From: Acholeplasmatales bacterium
GTDB taxonomy: Bacteria > Bacillota_I > Bacilli_A > Acholeplasmatales > Anaeroplasmataceae
Assembly (NCBI GenBank): GCA_017542485.1
Contig: JAFXXC010000008.1
Coordinates: forward strand, 1 to 58,298
Length of the DNA: 58,298 nt
Reading direction: 5' to 3'
This document shows positions 33,291 to 43,018 of this stretch, in pieces (within the stretch, counting starts at the first letter, position 1; the number at the start of each line of letters is the position of its first letter). The translations under genes and the position numbers were made by a program. Below the pieces are notes generated by a model. It saw only the letters and a list, made by a program, of their open reading frames with translations, searched no databases and was not told where the DNA came from.

Positions 33291-34442
33291 ATGAAAAAGA
33301 GATTTTGGATTATAGTGGTTGCTATATTAATGTTTTTAACAAGCTGTACTAAAGAAGGAAAAGTAATTGATAAAAACAGAAAAGATGAATTATCAACTGA
33401 AATTTTAAAAAAGGCATATGATGAATATTGTCTAGATTTTGATGATTTAAGTTATGAGAATTTTTATGAATCAATTGATGTTTCCTATTCGAGAATTTCT
33501 GATTATTATTTTCTAAATATAAATAAAATAAATATTAAAATTTTTTGTTTATCGTTAAATAACCAATCTTTAATTTCAAAAGGCGTTACTAAATATACTT
33601 CAACAGGAAAAGAAACATTAACATATAGTAGCTTATATAAAGATGATAAAAGCTATTATTCTGAATATGATGTTTATAACTATGATGAATCAGATAATAT
33701 CATATCTAGAAACAAGAAAAGCTATTGGGAATATACTGATATTCTAAGTCACTTAACCACTTATGAGTATATAAATAATATATTAAGAAAAGAAACTACT
33801 TTACATTATGATAAAGAAGGGAATATCGATGATGTTTTTATTACCCAATACAATGAATTGGAAAAAGTAATATTACATTCACAATCAAACTATATAAATG
33901 GTGAAACTGTTGAGTATTATAAACATGAATTTGAATATGACAAAAATGGAAATATAATTGGGAAAACTTTTTATAGAAGATTAGATGGTAATTATATTAA
34001 AGTACTTGAAAGTAAAACAATAAATGGAAAAGAAGTTGAAACATTAAGTGTTGATTATACATATAATGATTATATGCCTTCTTCTAAGTGGGAATTTGAA
34101 TATGATTCTTTAGGAGATTTAGTTAAGGCGACGGATTCTACTTATTTTAATCACGAATGGGTTTTTGATCAAAAACGTGAATATACAAAATTATCTGATA
34201 ATGAAAGAATGGAAATTGTATCAACTTTTAAAAATGGAGAATGGATATTATATCGTAAAGAGGTTGATGATAATTTCAGAAGTGAATTTAAAACAAAAAT
34301 AGTATCATTTTATGAGAATAATGAATGGGTATTGAAAGAAAAACATGTTTATGAATTTGATCAATCAACTCAAAAGAAAATTTGTTATCATTATGGATAC
34401 GGAAATAATGAATGGGTGCTATATAGTCAAAACGAATTCTAA
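33291..34442 (+). CDS. Lipoprotein with repeated EWxxxxK motifs
   Basis: 383 residues. Signal peptide and lipobox at the N-terminus (MKKRFWIIVVAILMFLTSC, Cys19). The mature part has YD/WK-type repeats: SSKWEFEYD, HEWVFDQKREY, GEWILYRKEV, NNEWVLKEKHVYEFD, NNEWVLYSQNEF, spaced about 25-30 residues, suggesting a beta-rich repeat fold like MORN/YD-type surface proteins. Function unknown. It has its own SD (GAGGAAG) and a terminator, so it is probably independent of the exporter. Confidence 0.8.
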   Translation: MKKRFWIIVVAILMFLTSCTKEGKVIDKNRKDELSTEILKKAYDEYCLDFDDLSYENFYESIDVSYSRISDYYFLNINKINIKIFCLSLNNQSLISKGVTKYTSTGKETLTYSSLYKDDKSYYSEYDVYNYDESDNIISRNKKSYWEYTDILSHLTTYEYINNILRKETTLHYDKEGNIDDVFITQYNELEKVILHSQSNYINGETVEYYKHEFEYDKNGNIIGKTFYRRLDGNYIKVLESKTINGKEVETLSVDYTYNDYMPSSKWEFEYDSLGDLVKATDSTYFNHEWVFDQKREYTKLSDNERMEIVSTFKNGEWILYRKEVDDNFRSEFKTKIVSFYENNEWVLKEKHVYEFDQSTQKKICYHYGYGNNEWVLYSQNEF

Positions 34443-34449
34443 AAACGAA

Positions 34450-34482
34450 ATGAAGTTCTTATGAACTTCATTTTTCTTTTTA
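34450..34482 (+). terminator. Terminator of the lipoprotein gene
   Basis: Stem ATGAAGTTC/GAACTTCAT (34450-34458 and 34463-34471) then TTTTTCTTTTT. Confidence 0.85.
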
Positions 34483-34508
34483 AAAAGAAAAAGCTACAAA
34501 AGTAGCTT
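34482..34508 (-). terminator. Terminator of the fhs-purE transcript
   Basis: Stem AAGCTAC/GTAGCTT (34491-34497 and 34502-34508) and a TTTCTTTTT tract on the minus strand. Confidence 0.8.
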
Positions 34509-34517
34509 ATTTCAATA

Positions 34518-34985
34518 TTATAATTTAGCTTCTAATACAGAATCAGTTTGATTCTTTCTAAATGCTTCTAATTTTTCTAATAATTCTTTATCTTCATTTG
34601 CAATAATTGCAATAGCTGATAAAGCTGCGTTCTTTGCACCATTGATAGCAACAGTTAATACTGGCACTCCACCAGGCATTTGAACAATTGAAAGTAGAGA
34701 ATCAAGACCATTTAAGGCTCTTGATTTAACTGGTACACCAATTACAGGAACTGATGTCATTGCAGCTACCATACCAGGTAAATGTGCAGCACCACCAGCA
34801 CCAGCTATGATAACTTTAATACCACGGCTTCTTGCTGAATGTGCATATTCATACATTAAATCTGGAGTTCTATGAGCAGAAACTACTTTCTTTTCATATT
34901 CAACACCAAATTCTTCTAAAACCTTACATGCATCCTGCATTACCTCAAAATCTGAGGTAGAACCCATTATTACTCCAACCTTCAT
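34518..34985 (-). CDS. purE: N5-carboxyaminoimidazole ribonucleotide mutase
   Basis: Class I PurE of purine synthesis, converting N5-CAIR to CAIR. 155 residues: GSTSDFEVM (about 8-16), SAHRTP (about 40-45) and [11 protein letters not shown] (about 70-80), the catalytic His/Ser motifs. It stands alone: no purK or other pur genes adjoin it. It lies 2 bases after the P-loop protein gene and in a run with fhs, which supplies 10-formyl-THF used in purine synthesis. Confidence 0.94.
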   Translation of the reverse strand: MKVGVIMGSTSDFEVMQDACKVLEEFGVEYEKKVVSAHRTPDLMYEYAHSARSRGIKVIIAGAGGAAHLPGMVAAMTSVPVIGVPVKSRALNGLDSLLSIVQMPGGVPVLTVAINGAKNAALSAIAIIANEDKELLEKLEAFRKNQTDSVLEAKL

Positions 34986-34987
34986 AA

Positions 34988-36709
34988 TTATTTCTCCAAT
35001 AATTCAAATAATCTCTTAGCAGCTAGTTGTGGTCCTTCATGCTCCATTCCAGGAACTGCTAATCTTGTATGTAATACACCAACAGGTACTCCTGTTTCAA
35101 ATAATTTATCAAATACCTTATCAATAATAACTCTAGTCTTCTCTTCTCTTTGAACTGGTCCAAATGGATTAGCGAAGAATGACTCAGTCATACCAGTCTC
35201 TTGAGTAGTACCTTTTGCTCTTCTTGCACCACGAATGAATATTTCTTTTGCTTCTTTAGCATTCTTATAGAATTCTACTTCTGATTCACATTCTTCATCA
35301 TAGTTATTTGCATATAAATACATATCTACATGATAACCCTTCATAATTTGATCATATGTAGCTACAGGAACAACTAATCTTGAATTAACCTTATCAGGGT
35401 TCATGAATATTGCTCTATCCATTTCTCTATAAGCATATCCTGAAGTCATATCATCAAGTCTAACAAAGGCACCAATTTCTGTACCATATGCCATAACTTT
35501 ATTATTTTCGATCTTGAATGTACCCATGTCATCAAAAATAGTTAATTGTGAAGAAATATTATCTCCAGCCATTTCTGATAATGCTTCTAATGATTCACTC
35601 TTACCAGCACCTGAATCACCCATAATTACTACATTCTTTACAGAACCATTTCTCATTGTAATTTGAACACATGCACCATGGATAGGTAGGTTACCTGATT
35701 CAATCATCATTGTATTATATAATGTTAATAACATCTTCTTCATGTATCCAAAATAATCAATAGTTGAATTATGTGGTGCTACACCTACATAAATATCATT
35801 TTCTTTATCGTGATAGAATACTGAATCACCTTCGATATCACAACCAAAGATATAAATACAATTTGGCTTTTGACCCTTTATTGAAGAAAGTGGTACAAAT
35901 TCAAATAAATTACATAATGTAATACCATGAGCTAAATAATCTCTATGGAAATATACGTAAGATAATGCTGAACCAACTTTAGCAGCGTAGCAGTAATACT
36001 CAGTAGCCTTAAATCCTGTTCTAATCTTATCAACAGGGTTTTCAAATACTTCTTGATAAGTACCTGTTCTCTTATTCTTATCAGAATATGAAATGAATGG
36101 TGGACGAATTAAAATTTGTTCAATTGTCTCACTCTTTGCCAAGAATTGATATGGAGAATCCTTGCTCATCCATTCATTTTTACCAATTAATAATGATGCA
36201 TTAACACCAGCTGGTAATTGTCTATAAATTGGAAACTTAGAGCCATGTAGCTTTTCTGTTACAGAACGGTATAATTTTAAAATTAGGTCAGTAAATTCAG
36301 TTTGAGCCTCAATGAATGTTGTTGCTTCAACACCATCTTTTGTAGCTCTTGTTAATACTACTGAATAACGCTCTAAACGTCTCCAATAATCATAGAAATG
36401 TTGAACTAAATCATATAATACTTCCTTTTGAGCTATTGCTTGTGCATAGAATGGATTTACATTCTCTACTTCCTTTAAATCAAAAGCTAATAAAAGCTTA
36501 AATAATTTAATTGTATAATCAATAACCTTGCTCTTAGGGAAAATTGTTAAAACCTTTAAATATGTTTGATTTTCAGTTTCATATAAATGCTTAACATATC
36601 TAGTCCATATTTCTTTAAAGCAATCTGAATCTAATACTTCTACTCCACTTTTACAAAATTTTTCTGAAAAGTTAAGTACTACTTGTCTTTTACCTGTTAC
36701 GTATTCCAT
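34988..36709 (-). CDS. PEPCK/HprK-superfamily P-loop protein, 573 residues
   Basis: The P-loop [17 protein letters not shown] (about 363-379) resembles HPr kinase and ATP-dependent PEP carboxykinase. A downstream [15 protein letters not shown] block has the kinase-2-type Asp pair and is followed by [13 protein letters not shown]. The N-terminal 300 residues are helical and unrecognised. Similar proteins may be labelled phosphoenolpyruvate carboxykinase, but I see no clear PEP/oxaloacetate-binding motif. It sits between fhs (17-base gap) and purE. A metabolic kinase or PEPCK-like role is possible; confidence in the exact reaction is low. Confidence 0.55.
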   Translation of the reverse strand: MEYVTGKRQVVLNFSEKFCKSGVEVLDSDCFKEIWTRYVKHLYETENQTYLKVLTIFPKSKVIDYTIKLFKLLLAFDLKEVENVNPFYAQAIAQKEVLYDLVQHFYDYWRRLERYSVVLTRATKDGVEATTFIEAQTEFTDLILKLYRSVTEKLHGSKFPIYRQLPAGVNASLLIGKNEWMSKDSPYQFLAKSETIEQILIRPPFISYSDKNKRTGTYQEVFENPVDKIRTGFKATEYYCYAAKVGSALSYVYFHRDYLAHGITLCNLFEFVPLSSIKGQKPNCIYIFGCDIEGDSVFYHDKENDIYVGVAPHNSTIDYFGYMKKMLLTLYNTMMIESGNLPIHGACVQITMRNGSVKNVVIMGDSGAGKSESLEALSEMAGDNISSQLTIFDDMGTFKIENNKVMAYGTEIGAFVRLDDMTSGYAYREMDRAIFMNPDKVNSRLVVPVATYDQIMKGYHVDMYLYANNYDEECESEVEFYKNAKEAKEIFIRGARRAKGTTQETGMTESFFANPFGPVQREEKTRVIIDKVFDKLFETGVPVGVLHTRLAVPGMEHEGPQLAAKRLFELLEK

Positions 36710-36726
36710 TATATAATCTCCTCCAC

Positions 36727-38391
36727 TTAAAATAATCCAACAGTCTTACCATCTATAATATCCATCTTATTAGCTGCAGGTTCCTTTGGTAAACCTGGCA
36801 TAGTCATAATATCACCTGTAAGTGCTACTATAAATCCAGCGCCAATTGATGGCTTTAATTCTCTTATTGTCATAGTAAATCCCTCTGGTCTTCCTAATAA
36901 TTTAGGATTATCAGAGAATGAATATTGGGTTTTAGCCATACATACTGGTAGCTTATCCCAACCATTTTTCTTAAATGTTGCCATTTGATTCTTAGCAGCT
37001 GTTGAGAATTCAACATTTTCTGCTCCATAGATTTCTTTACATACTGTAATAATCTTATCCTTAATTGACATATCTAAATCATAAATAGGCTTGAATGTCT
37101 TAGCACCATCATGCTTATCGATTTCAGCTAATACCTTATTAGCTAAATCAATACCACCTTCGCCACCCTTAGTAAATACTTCAGATAAGCTTACTTCAAC
37201 ATTCATCTTCTTAGCCCATTCCATTAAGGCATTGATTTCATTTTCTGTATCAGAATAGAATCTATTAATAGCTACTACTAAAGGCAATCCATACTTTTTA
37301 ACATTTTCAACATGCTTCTCAAGATTACAAATACCCTTAAGTAATGCTTCAACATTTTCACTATTTAAATTTTCCTTTAATACTCCACCATGCATCTTTA
37401 ATGCTCTAATTGTTGCAACTACAACAACACATGATGGCTTAATACCTGCTACTCTACATTTAATATCTAAGAACTTTTCTGCACCTAAATCAGCACCGAA
37501 TCCAGCCTCAGTTACTACATAATCAGCAAGCTTCATTGCACATTTTGTAGCAATAATTGAATTACAACCATGAGCGATATTAGCAAATGGTCCACCATGA
37601 ATAAATGCAGGTGAGTGTTCAAGTGTTTGAACTAAATTAGGCTTTAATGCATCCTTCATAATTAAAGTAATTGCACCAGTAGCCTTTAGGTCATCTACTG
37701 TAACTGGCTTTCTATCATATGTATAAGCTACTACAATTCTAGCAACTCTTTCTTTAAAATTCTCTAAAGATGTAGATAGACATAATACTGCCATTATCTC
37801 ACTTGCAACAGTTATATCAAAATGATCCTCACGAGGAATACCATTTGTATGGCCACCTAAACCAACAACAACTCCTCTTAAGGCTCTATCATTCATATCT
37901 AAGCATCTATGCCAAATGATTCTAGTAGGGTCAATATTTAATTCATTTCCTTGGAATATATGATTATCTAATATTGCTGCAATTGCATTTGTTGCCGTAG
38001 TTATAGCATGTAAGTCTCCTGTGAAGTGTAAATTAATATCCTCCATAGGTATAACTTGTGCATATCCACCACCAGCTGCGCCACCTTTAACTCCCATTAC
38101 AGGTCCGAATGATGGTTCACGTAGGGCAACCATAGTATTCTTGCCTAACTTATTTAATGCATCAGTCAAACCAATTGTAGTTGTACTTTTTCCTTCTCCT
38201 GCAGGAGTTGGAGAAATAGCTGTAACTAAAATCACCTTACCATTTTTATTAGTTTTAATGCAATTAGGATCAATCTTAGCTTTATATTTACCATAAAACT
38301 CTAAATCATCCTTATCAATTCCAATTTTTTCTGCTATTTTATCTACTGATAAAATCTTTGCAGCTTGAGCAATCTCTAAATCACTTAACAT
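36727..38391 (-). CDS. fhs: Formate--tetrahydrofolate ligase
   Basis: Makes 10-formyl-THF from formate, THF and ATP. 554 residues: P-loop [14 protein letters not shown] (about 62-75), [21 protein letters not shown] divided around residues 95-115, and the C-terminal PALLG-like [11 protein letters not shown]. Length is standard. One-carbon units feed purE-linked purine synthesis downstream. A cre-like site lies about 105 bases upstream, suggesting carbon catabolite control. Confidence 0.95.
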   Translation of the reverse strand: MLSDLEIAQAAKILSVDKIAEKIGIDKDDLEFYGKYKAKIDPNCIKTNKNGKVILVTAISPTPAGEGKSTTTIGLTDALNKLGKNTMVALREPSFGPVMGVKGGAAGGGYAQVIPMEDINLHFTGDLHAITTATNAIAAILDNHIFQGNELNIDPTRIIWHRCLDMNDRALRGVVVGLGGHTNGIPREDHFDITVASEIMAVLCLSTSLENFKERVARIVVAYTYDRKPVTVDDLKATGAITLIMKDALKPNLVQTLEHSPAFIHGGPFANIAHGCNSIIATKCAMKLADYVVTEAGFGADLGAEKFLDIKCRVAGIKPSCVVVVATIRALKMHGGVLKENLNSENVEALLKGICNLEKHVENVKKYGLPLVVAINRFYSDTENEINALMEWAKKMNVEVSLSEVFTKGGEGGIDLANKVLAEIDKHDGAKTFKPIYDLDMSIKDKIITVCKEIYGAENVEFSTAAKNQMATFKKNGWDKLPVCMAKTQYSFSDNPKLLGRPEGFTMTIRELKPSIGAGFIVALTGDIMTMPGLPKEPAANKMDIIDGKTVGLF

Positions 38392-38473
38392 ATTTAAAAC
38401 TTCCCCTTTATTGTTTTTTACACAAAGTCATGTGTTTTTTTACAATATACACATATCATATCATAAACATCAG

Positions 38474-38509
38474 TTAGTTTAAACTAATGACTTTTTGAAA
38501 ACGTTTTTA
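38474..38509. promoter_or_regulatory. Palindrome and cre-like site upstream of fhs
   Basis: Perfect palindrome TTAGTTTAAACTAA (38474-38487) and, 9 bases on, TGAAAACGTTTTTA (38496-38509), which matches the cre consensus at 13 of 14 palindromic positions. Both lie between pyrR and fhs. No consensus promoter is seen here. A regulatory role is inferred. Confidence 0.5.
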
Positions 38510-38514
38510 AAATC

Positions 38515-39012
38515 TTACTTCAAAATTACTTCTTTATTTTGAAAATCACAAATAATCATTTCATTTTTACTTGTTGGCACACTCTTACCAATAAAATCTG
38601 CTCTAATAGGTAATTCTCTATGACCTCTATCAATAAATACAGCAAGCTCTATTTTAGAAGGTCTACCAATATCCATTAGTGCATCCATTGCAGCTCTAAC
38701 AGATCTACCAGTATACAATACATCATCAACTAAAATAACAACCTTGCCATTAATATCAACGTTAAAATTCAATTCTTTTCCATCAATTCTCTTTTCATCA
38801 TCTCTATGTGATGAAATATCAATTGTATCAAGAATAACATCCTCATCCTCAAAAACCTTTATCAATCTTTTGATTTCTTTAGCAATAGGAGTACCTTTTC
38901 TTTCAATACCTACAAGAACAATCTTAGTCAAATCCTCATTTCTTTCAATTATTTCATGAGTCATACGCTTAAGAGTTCTAATAAATTGTTCATTCTCAAT
39001 AATTACCTTCAT
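38515..39012 (-). CDS. pyrR: PyrR-like pyrimidine regulator / uracil phosphoribosyltransferase
   Basis: 165 residues from ATG 39012 (SD AAAGG; an upstream in-frame start at 39063 runs through a terminator and is rejected). PRTase motif VVILVDDVLYTGRSVRAAM (about 88-106), GIERKG, and IDRGHRELPIRADFIGKSVPT fit PyrR, which attenuates pyr operons on binding UMP and has weak UPRTase activity. No pyr biosynthesis genes or PyrR-binding leader are in the window, so it acts in trans. Confidence 0.88.
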   Translation of the reverse strand: MKVIIENEQFIRTLKRMTHEIIERNEDLTKIVLVGIERKGTPIAKEIKRLIKVFEDEDVILDTIDISSHRDDEKRIDGKELNFNVDINGKVVILVDDVLYTGRSVRAAMDALMDIGRPSKIELAVFIDRGHRELPIRADFIGKSVPTSKNEMIICDFQNKEVILK

Positions 39013-39041
39013 TGTATCGCCAACCTTTAATAATAAAATTA

Positions 39042-39058
39042 GGGAAGCATTGCTTCCC
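39042..39058 (-). terminator. Terminator after yebC
   Basis: Stem GGGAAGC/GCTTCCC with a 3-base loop; the T tract on the minus strand is interrupted (TAATTTTATT), so it may be leaky into pyrR. Confidence 0.6.
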
Positions 39059-39065
39059 CACATAA

Positions 39066-39797
39066 TTACTCTTCTTCGTCTTCAGAAATATTAGCATTAT
39101 GGTAGATTTCAGATACATCATCGTACTCTCTTAATAATCCTAATAATCTCTTAAACTTAGCTTCATGATCCTCGTCTAAGTCAACATATGTAGATGGAAC
39201 TAAATCTACACTACAAGTATCAAATTCTAAATCAGGCTTTGCTGCTTCAAGTGCTGCCTTAATTGCTTCAAAGTCTGAAGGATTTGCAGTGATGTTAACA
39301 AAGCCATCCTCATCTGTATTCATATCTTCAAAATCTAGTTCTGCATTCATTAAAGCTTCCATAGCTTCATCCTCTGACATACCATCAAAAGAGAATTGAG
39401 CCTTACGAGAAAACATATAACTTACTGCAGTACCAATAGTACCACCAGTCTTATTAAATGCAGTTCTAACTTCTGTAAATGTTCTATTATCATTATCTGT
39501 TAAACATTCAACGATTATAGCAACGTTACCAGGTCCATATCCTTCATAAACCTTTTCCTTACTTGCACCACTAGCAACACCTTGTGCCTTAGCGATTGCA
39601 CGCTTAATAACGTCTGCAGGACATTGATCCTTCTTTGCACGTTCAATTGTTCTCTTTAAACTTTGATTCATTTCTGGATCAGGAACACCAGCCTTTGCAG
39701 CTTGGAAAATTTCCTTTCCCCATTTAGCATATTTAGATGATTTCATTGCAGCTGTTTTAGCCATAGATGCTGCACGAACTTCATGTGCTCTTCCCAT
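39066..39797 (-). CDS. yebC: YebC/PmpR-family regulator or translation factor
   Basis: 243 residues with the typical N-terminus MGRAHEVRAASMAKTAAMKSSKYAKWGKEI (shortened reading: Lys-rich first 30 residues), the middle ECLTDNDNRTFTEVR block and an acidic C-terminus SEDEEE. YebC proteins have been described as DNA-binding regulators and more recently as ribosome-associated factors. Length is standard. It is monocistronic or leads pyrR through a weak terminator. Confidence 0.92.
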   Translation of the reverse strand: MGRAHEVRAASMAKTAAMKSSKYAKWGKEIFQAAKAGVPDPEMNQSLKRTIERAKKDQCPADVIKRAIAKAQGVASGASKEKVYEGYGPGNVAIIVECLTDNDNRTFTEVRTAFNKTGGTIGTAVSYMFSRKAQFSFDGMSEDEAMEALMNAELDFEDMNTDEDGFVNITANPSDFEAIKAALEAAKPDLEFDTCSVDLVPSTYVDLDEDHEAKFKRLLGLLREYDDVSEIYHNANISEDEEE

Positions 39798-39860
39798 ATT
39801 TACACAACCTTTCAGATTTAATTAAAATTTTTACTTTTTTATTATAATAAAAAAGGTTAT

Positions 39861-40733
39861 CTATTGCAACAATTTTTCATTTTTTTTGTCATTATGGTTA
39901 TTTTTGACAAGCTTAAAAACTATTCCAACAGCGATAATAAATATAGCTACAGATGCCATAATGCCACCTAATAATTGATAAATCAATGTATCATTTGGAT
40001 TTTTAGAAAATTGGTTTAACAAACATACCATCAAAACATACATTGAAAAAATTGCACAACCAGACTTAACTAAGAAAAACCTTATTCTAACAACATTATG
40101 TGTTTTATATGCCTTAATAAATGAATAAATACCGCTAATTAATGCATAGAATGCATAAAGTGCATATGCATAAATTAAAATATCATACTTAGTAAATGTA
40201 CCTTTTTGTAAATATATCATATTTGCACATATCAATACTGCACTTGAAACAACAGTTAAAAATAAAGCTATTAAATTATCAATCTTTTTCTTTTTAATTT
40301 CAAAACTATTAATATGCATAATCATATATATCTTTATTAATGCTATTAAAAAATATATCTCTTCAACAAATATATAAAAATAAGATTTACTTAACAAAAA
40401 CATTACATGAGTAAATAATCCATAAATAAAAGCCCAAAAAGCACTAAACATATTAGCCATCAATGTTCTAAATACTTTATCAGTTAATAATAAATTTATA
40501 AATTCTTTTAAGCTATTACATCTTGTCTTCATATACTTAAAATATAAATACATATATCCACCAAAAATATAAATTAAATAAATAGCAATAATTATTGTGA
40601 ATATCATTATATAAATATCTAAATCTCTTTCTTCTGGAATATATAATAAAGAAGACAATATAGATGAAACAAAAATAAAAAAGATAGTGTGATTTAATAA
40701 TATTTTAGGATTATATCTAAATATTTTTACCAT
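39861..40733 (-). CDS. Polytopic membrane protein, unknown function
   Basis: 290 residues with about eight hydrophobic helices (roughly 13-32, 40-65, 95-118, 122-142, 155-175, 185-205, 222-240, 250-275). Short basic loops (KKKKIDN) and a Lys/Asn-rich C-terminus predict a cytoplasmic C-terminus. No family motif recognised. It is downstream of degV by 30 bases and probably co-transcribed with it. Confidence 0.7.
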   Translation of the reverse strand: MVKIFRYNPKILLNHTIFFIFVSSILSSLLYIPEERDLDIYIMIFTIIIAIYLIYIFGGYMYLYFKYMKTRCNSLKEFINLLLTDKVFRTLMANMFSAFWAFIYGLFTHVMFLLSKSYFYIFVEEIYFLIALIKIYMIMHINSFEIKKKKIDNLIALFLTVVSSAVLICANMIYLQKGTFTKYDILIYAYALYAFYALISGIYSFIKAYKTHNVVRIRFFLVKSGCAIFSMYVLMVCLLNQFSKNPNDTLIYQLLGGIMASVAIFIIAVGIVFKLVKNNHNDKKNEKLLQ

Positions 40734-40763
40734 ATTAAAACCTCTATCTTTTTAATTCTCAAA

Positions 40764-41621
40764 TTACTTTGTTATATATAAAATACCAATAGTCCCTCTA
40801 CCGCAATGTGATGAAATAACACATCCAGCAACAGTAGATATGATTTCCATATCCTTAACTTCTGCTTCTAATCTTTCTCTAATATATTTTTCTGATTCAA
40901 AAGCAATTGAATGAGTGATAAATACTTTATCCTTATCAACCTTACCATTCTTATAGTCTTCTAAGAACATATTAATCATCTTATCAAGCGCAACCTTCAT
41001 TTTACCAAGTGGCTTCATACCAACAGTCATTTTACCATCACGTACAAATATAATAGGCTTAATCTTAAGTAATGTACCAAATACCTTAGCAACACCTGAA
41101 CATCTACCTCCCTTATATAGATAGTCCATTGTTTCAATACCAAATTGTGCCTTTACCATCTTAGTTATTTCTTCCATTTTTTCTGCAATCTCTTTTGCAG
41201 ATAAGCCTTGATCTCTTAAATCACATGCCTTTAAAATAGTTAATCCAATACCAGTAGATAAATTCATAGAATCAACAACAAAGATTCTATCCTTTGCCTC
41301 TAATTCATCAACTGCCATTAATGCATTTTCATATGTTCTACTCATTTGTTTAGATATTCCAGAAAATACAATATCATAACCCAAATCTAACCATTTTTTA
41401 AATGTTTCAGAAATTGTAACAATATCAATTGCTGAAGTCTTAGGTAGTTCACCCTTTTGCTCAACTAATTTATACAATTCCTCTGTAGTAATATTTACGC
41501 CATCTTTATATGATTCTTCCCCAAAGTTTACATATAGAGGAATGACTTCAATATCATATTTTTTAGCTAATTCAACTCCTAAATCACTAGTAGAATCTGT
41601 AATAATTTTTACTTTATTCAT
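40764..41621 (-). CDS. degV: DegV-family fatty-acid-binding protein
   Basis: 285 residues. N-terminal KIITDSTSDLG and PLYVNFGEESYKDGVNIT, central SGISKQMSRTYENAL and C-terminal SSHCGRGTIGILY are DegV signatures. DegV proteins hold a fatty acid for FakA kinase, feeding exogenous acyl chains into phospholipid. No fakA is in the window. The link to the acyl-chain operon elsewhere in the window is functional inference only. Confidence 0.92.
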   Translation of the reverse strand: MNKVKIITDSTSDLGVELAKKYDIEVIPLYVNFGEESYKDGVNITTEELYKLVEQKGELPKTSAIDIVTISETFKKWLDLGYDIVFSGISKQMSRTYENALMAVDELEAKDRIFVVDSMNLSTGIGLTILKACDLRDQGLSAKEIAEKMEEITKMVKAQFGIETMDYLYKGGRCSGVAKVFGTLLKIKPIIFVRDGKMTVGMKPLGKMKVALDKMINMFLEDYKNGKVDKDKVFITHSIAFESEKYIRERLEAEVKDMEIISTVAGCVISSHCGRGTIGILYITK

Positions 41622-41659
41622 ATTTACCTCCCAATTACTGAAGTTTATATCATGTATAA

Positions 41660-41722
41660 TTATACTATTTTTAATGTAATATAACTAGTTTATTTTAAAT
41701 AAAATGTTATAATAATCATCGG
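41660..41722. promoter_or_regulatory. Divergent promoter region degV/hflX
   Basis: A GTATAATTATAC palindrome provides TATAAT-like -10 boxes on both strands; a further TATAAT in the ATGTTATAAT segment lies just upstream of hflX. No convincing -35 boxes or operators. Confidence 0.45.
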
Positions 41723-41731
41723 GTGATTGAC

Positions 41732-42985
41732 TTGAAAGCAATTTTAGTAGCTATAACAACTAAATATGATTTATATGATGTAAACTACTCATTAGATGAA
41801 TTAGAAAAGCTTGCTAATGTTGCAGGATATGAAGTCATAAATAGAGTAACTCAAGCCTTAGATAAACCAACACCTAAGACATATATAGGTAGTGGAAAGC
41901 TTGATGAAATAAGAATGATGGTTGAATTTTATAATATTGAAACTGTTATTTTTAATGATGAATTAACCCCAGCCCAAATAAGAAATATATCTGAAATACT
42001 AAACGTAGATATCATAGATAGATCATATCTAATATTAAAAATATTTGAACTTCACGCATCTGATAAATCTCAAATGCTTGAAATAAAGCTTGCTAATGCA
42101 ATGTATATGTTACCAAGAATTGGCTACCTATCAGTAGGAAGTGATAGAATTGGTGGTGGCGGATTAACTCGTGGTAGTGGTGAAACTGAACGTGAACTAA
42201 ATAGACGTAGATTAATATCAGAAATTCATCACCTACAAACAGAAATAATGAAATCAAAAGCCACTAAAACAAATCAAATAGCTAGAATTAAAAGAAACGA
42301 ACTACCAATAGTAGCGTTAGTTGGATATACAAATAGTGGTAAATCAACTACCATGAATACATTACTTAATTATTTAAACGCATCAGGTAGTGAGGTTTTA
42401 GCAAAAGACCAATTATTTGCAACCCTATCTACTTACAATAGAAAACTAACATATAATAAAACAGACTTTATGCTTGTTGATACAATAGGCTTTGTATCAA
42501 AGCTTCCTCATAATTTAATCGCAAGCTTCTATGAAACATTAGATGAAGTAAAAAATGCAGATTTAATTATTCATGTAATTGATTCTTCTTCTAAATATAT
42601 TAATGAAGAATTAATGGTTGTTCTTGAAGTATTACATAACCTTAAAGCAAATGACATACCATCAATTTTCTTATTAAATAAATGGGATAAGACAATTGAC
42701 ACTAATATGGCTATCCCAGGCAAAAAAGCTATTAGATATTCTAATAAAACTAAAGAAGGTATTGATGAATTATTAAATTCTATCGTTGAAGAAATATCTC
42801 AAACTACAATACATGCAAAAGTAAACATTCCTTATAAACGAGGAGATTTAATAAAAGTTATTGAAGAAAGAGCAACAATAAATAAAAGAGAATATCTAGA
42901 TAACGGAACATATTATGACTTAGATATTCCTAAAAAATTATATTATTTAATAAAAGATTATGACTTAGATACTATAGTCAATTAA
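41732..42985 (+). CDS. hflX: GTPase HflX
   Basis: Ribosome-associated GTPase that splits stalled 70S ribosomes. About 417 residues. N-terminal HflX domain with PKTYIGSGKLDEI and VIFNDELTPAQIRN, the linker GSDRIGGGGLTRGSGETE, and the G domain: G1 GYTNSGKST, G3 DTIGF, G4 NKWD. The start is unclear: GTG 41723 or TTG 41732. I prefer TTG 41732, with GGGTGA as SD, since it begins KAILVAIT. Ends at a shared bidirectional terminator. Confidence 0.9.
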   Translation: MKAILVAITTKYDLYDVNYSLDELEKLANVAGYEVINRVTQALDKPTPKTYIGSGKLDEIRMMVEFYNIETVIFNDELTPAQIRNISEILNVDIIDRSYLILKIFELHASDKSQMLEIKLANAMYMLPRIGYLSVGSDRIGGGGLTRGSGETERELNRRRLISEIHHLQTEIMKSKATKTNQIARIKRNELPIVALVGYTNSGKSTTMNTLLNYLNASGSEVLAKDQLFATLSTYNRKLTYNKTDFMLVDTIGFVSKLPHNLIASFYETLDEVKNADLIIHVIDSSSKYINEELMVVLEVLHNLKANDIPSIFLLNKWDKTIDTNMAIPGKKAIRYSNKTKEGIDELLNSIVEEISQTTIHAKVNIPYKRGDLIKVIEERATINKREYLDNGTYYDLDIPKKLYYLIKDYDLDTIVN

Positions 42986-43018
42986 AAAATCCAGTTCATC
43001 ATGAACTGGAATTTTTTT
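42984..43018. terminator. Bidirectional terminator between hflX and the COG0523 genes
   Basis: Perfect stem CCAGTTCAT/ATGAACTGG (42991-42999 and 43001-43009), A run before, T run after. Confidence 0.85.

Noticed and set aside
38412..38427. ACACA/TGTGT hairpin upstream of fhs as a riboswitch
   Set aside because: Stem is only 5 bp with no conserved riboswitch elements (no THF-like core).
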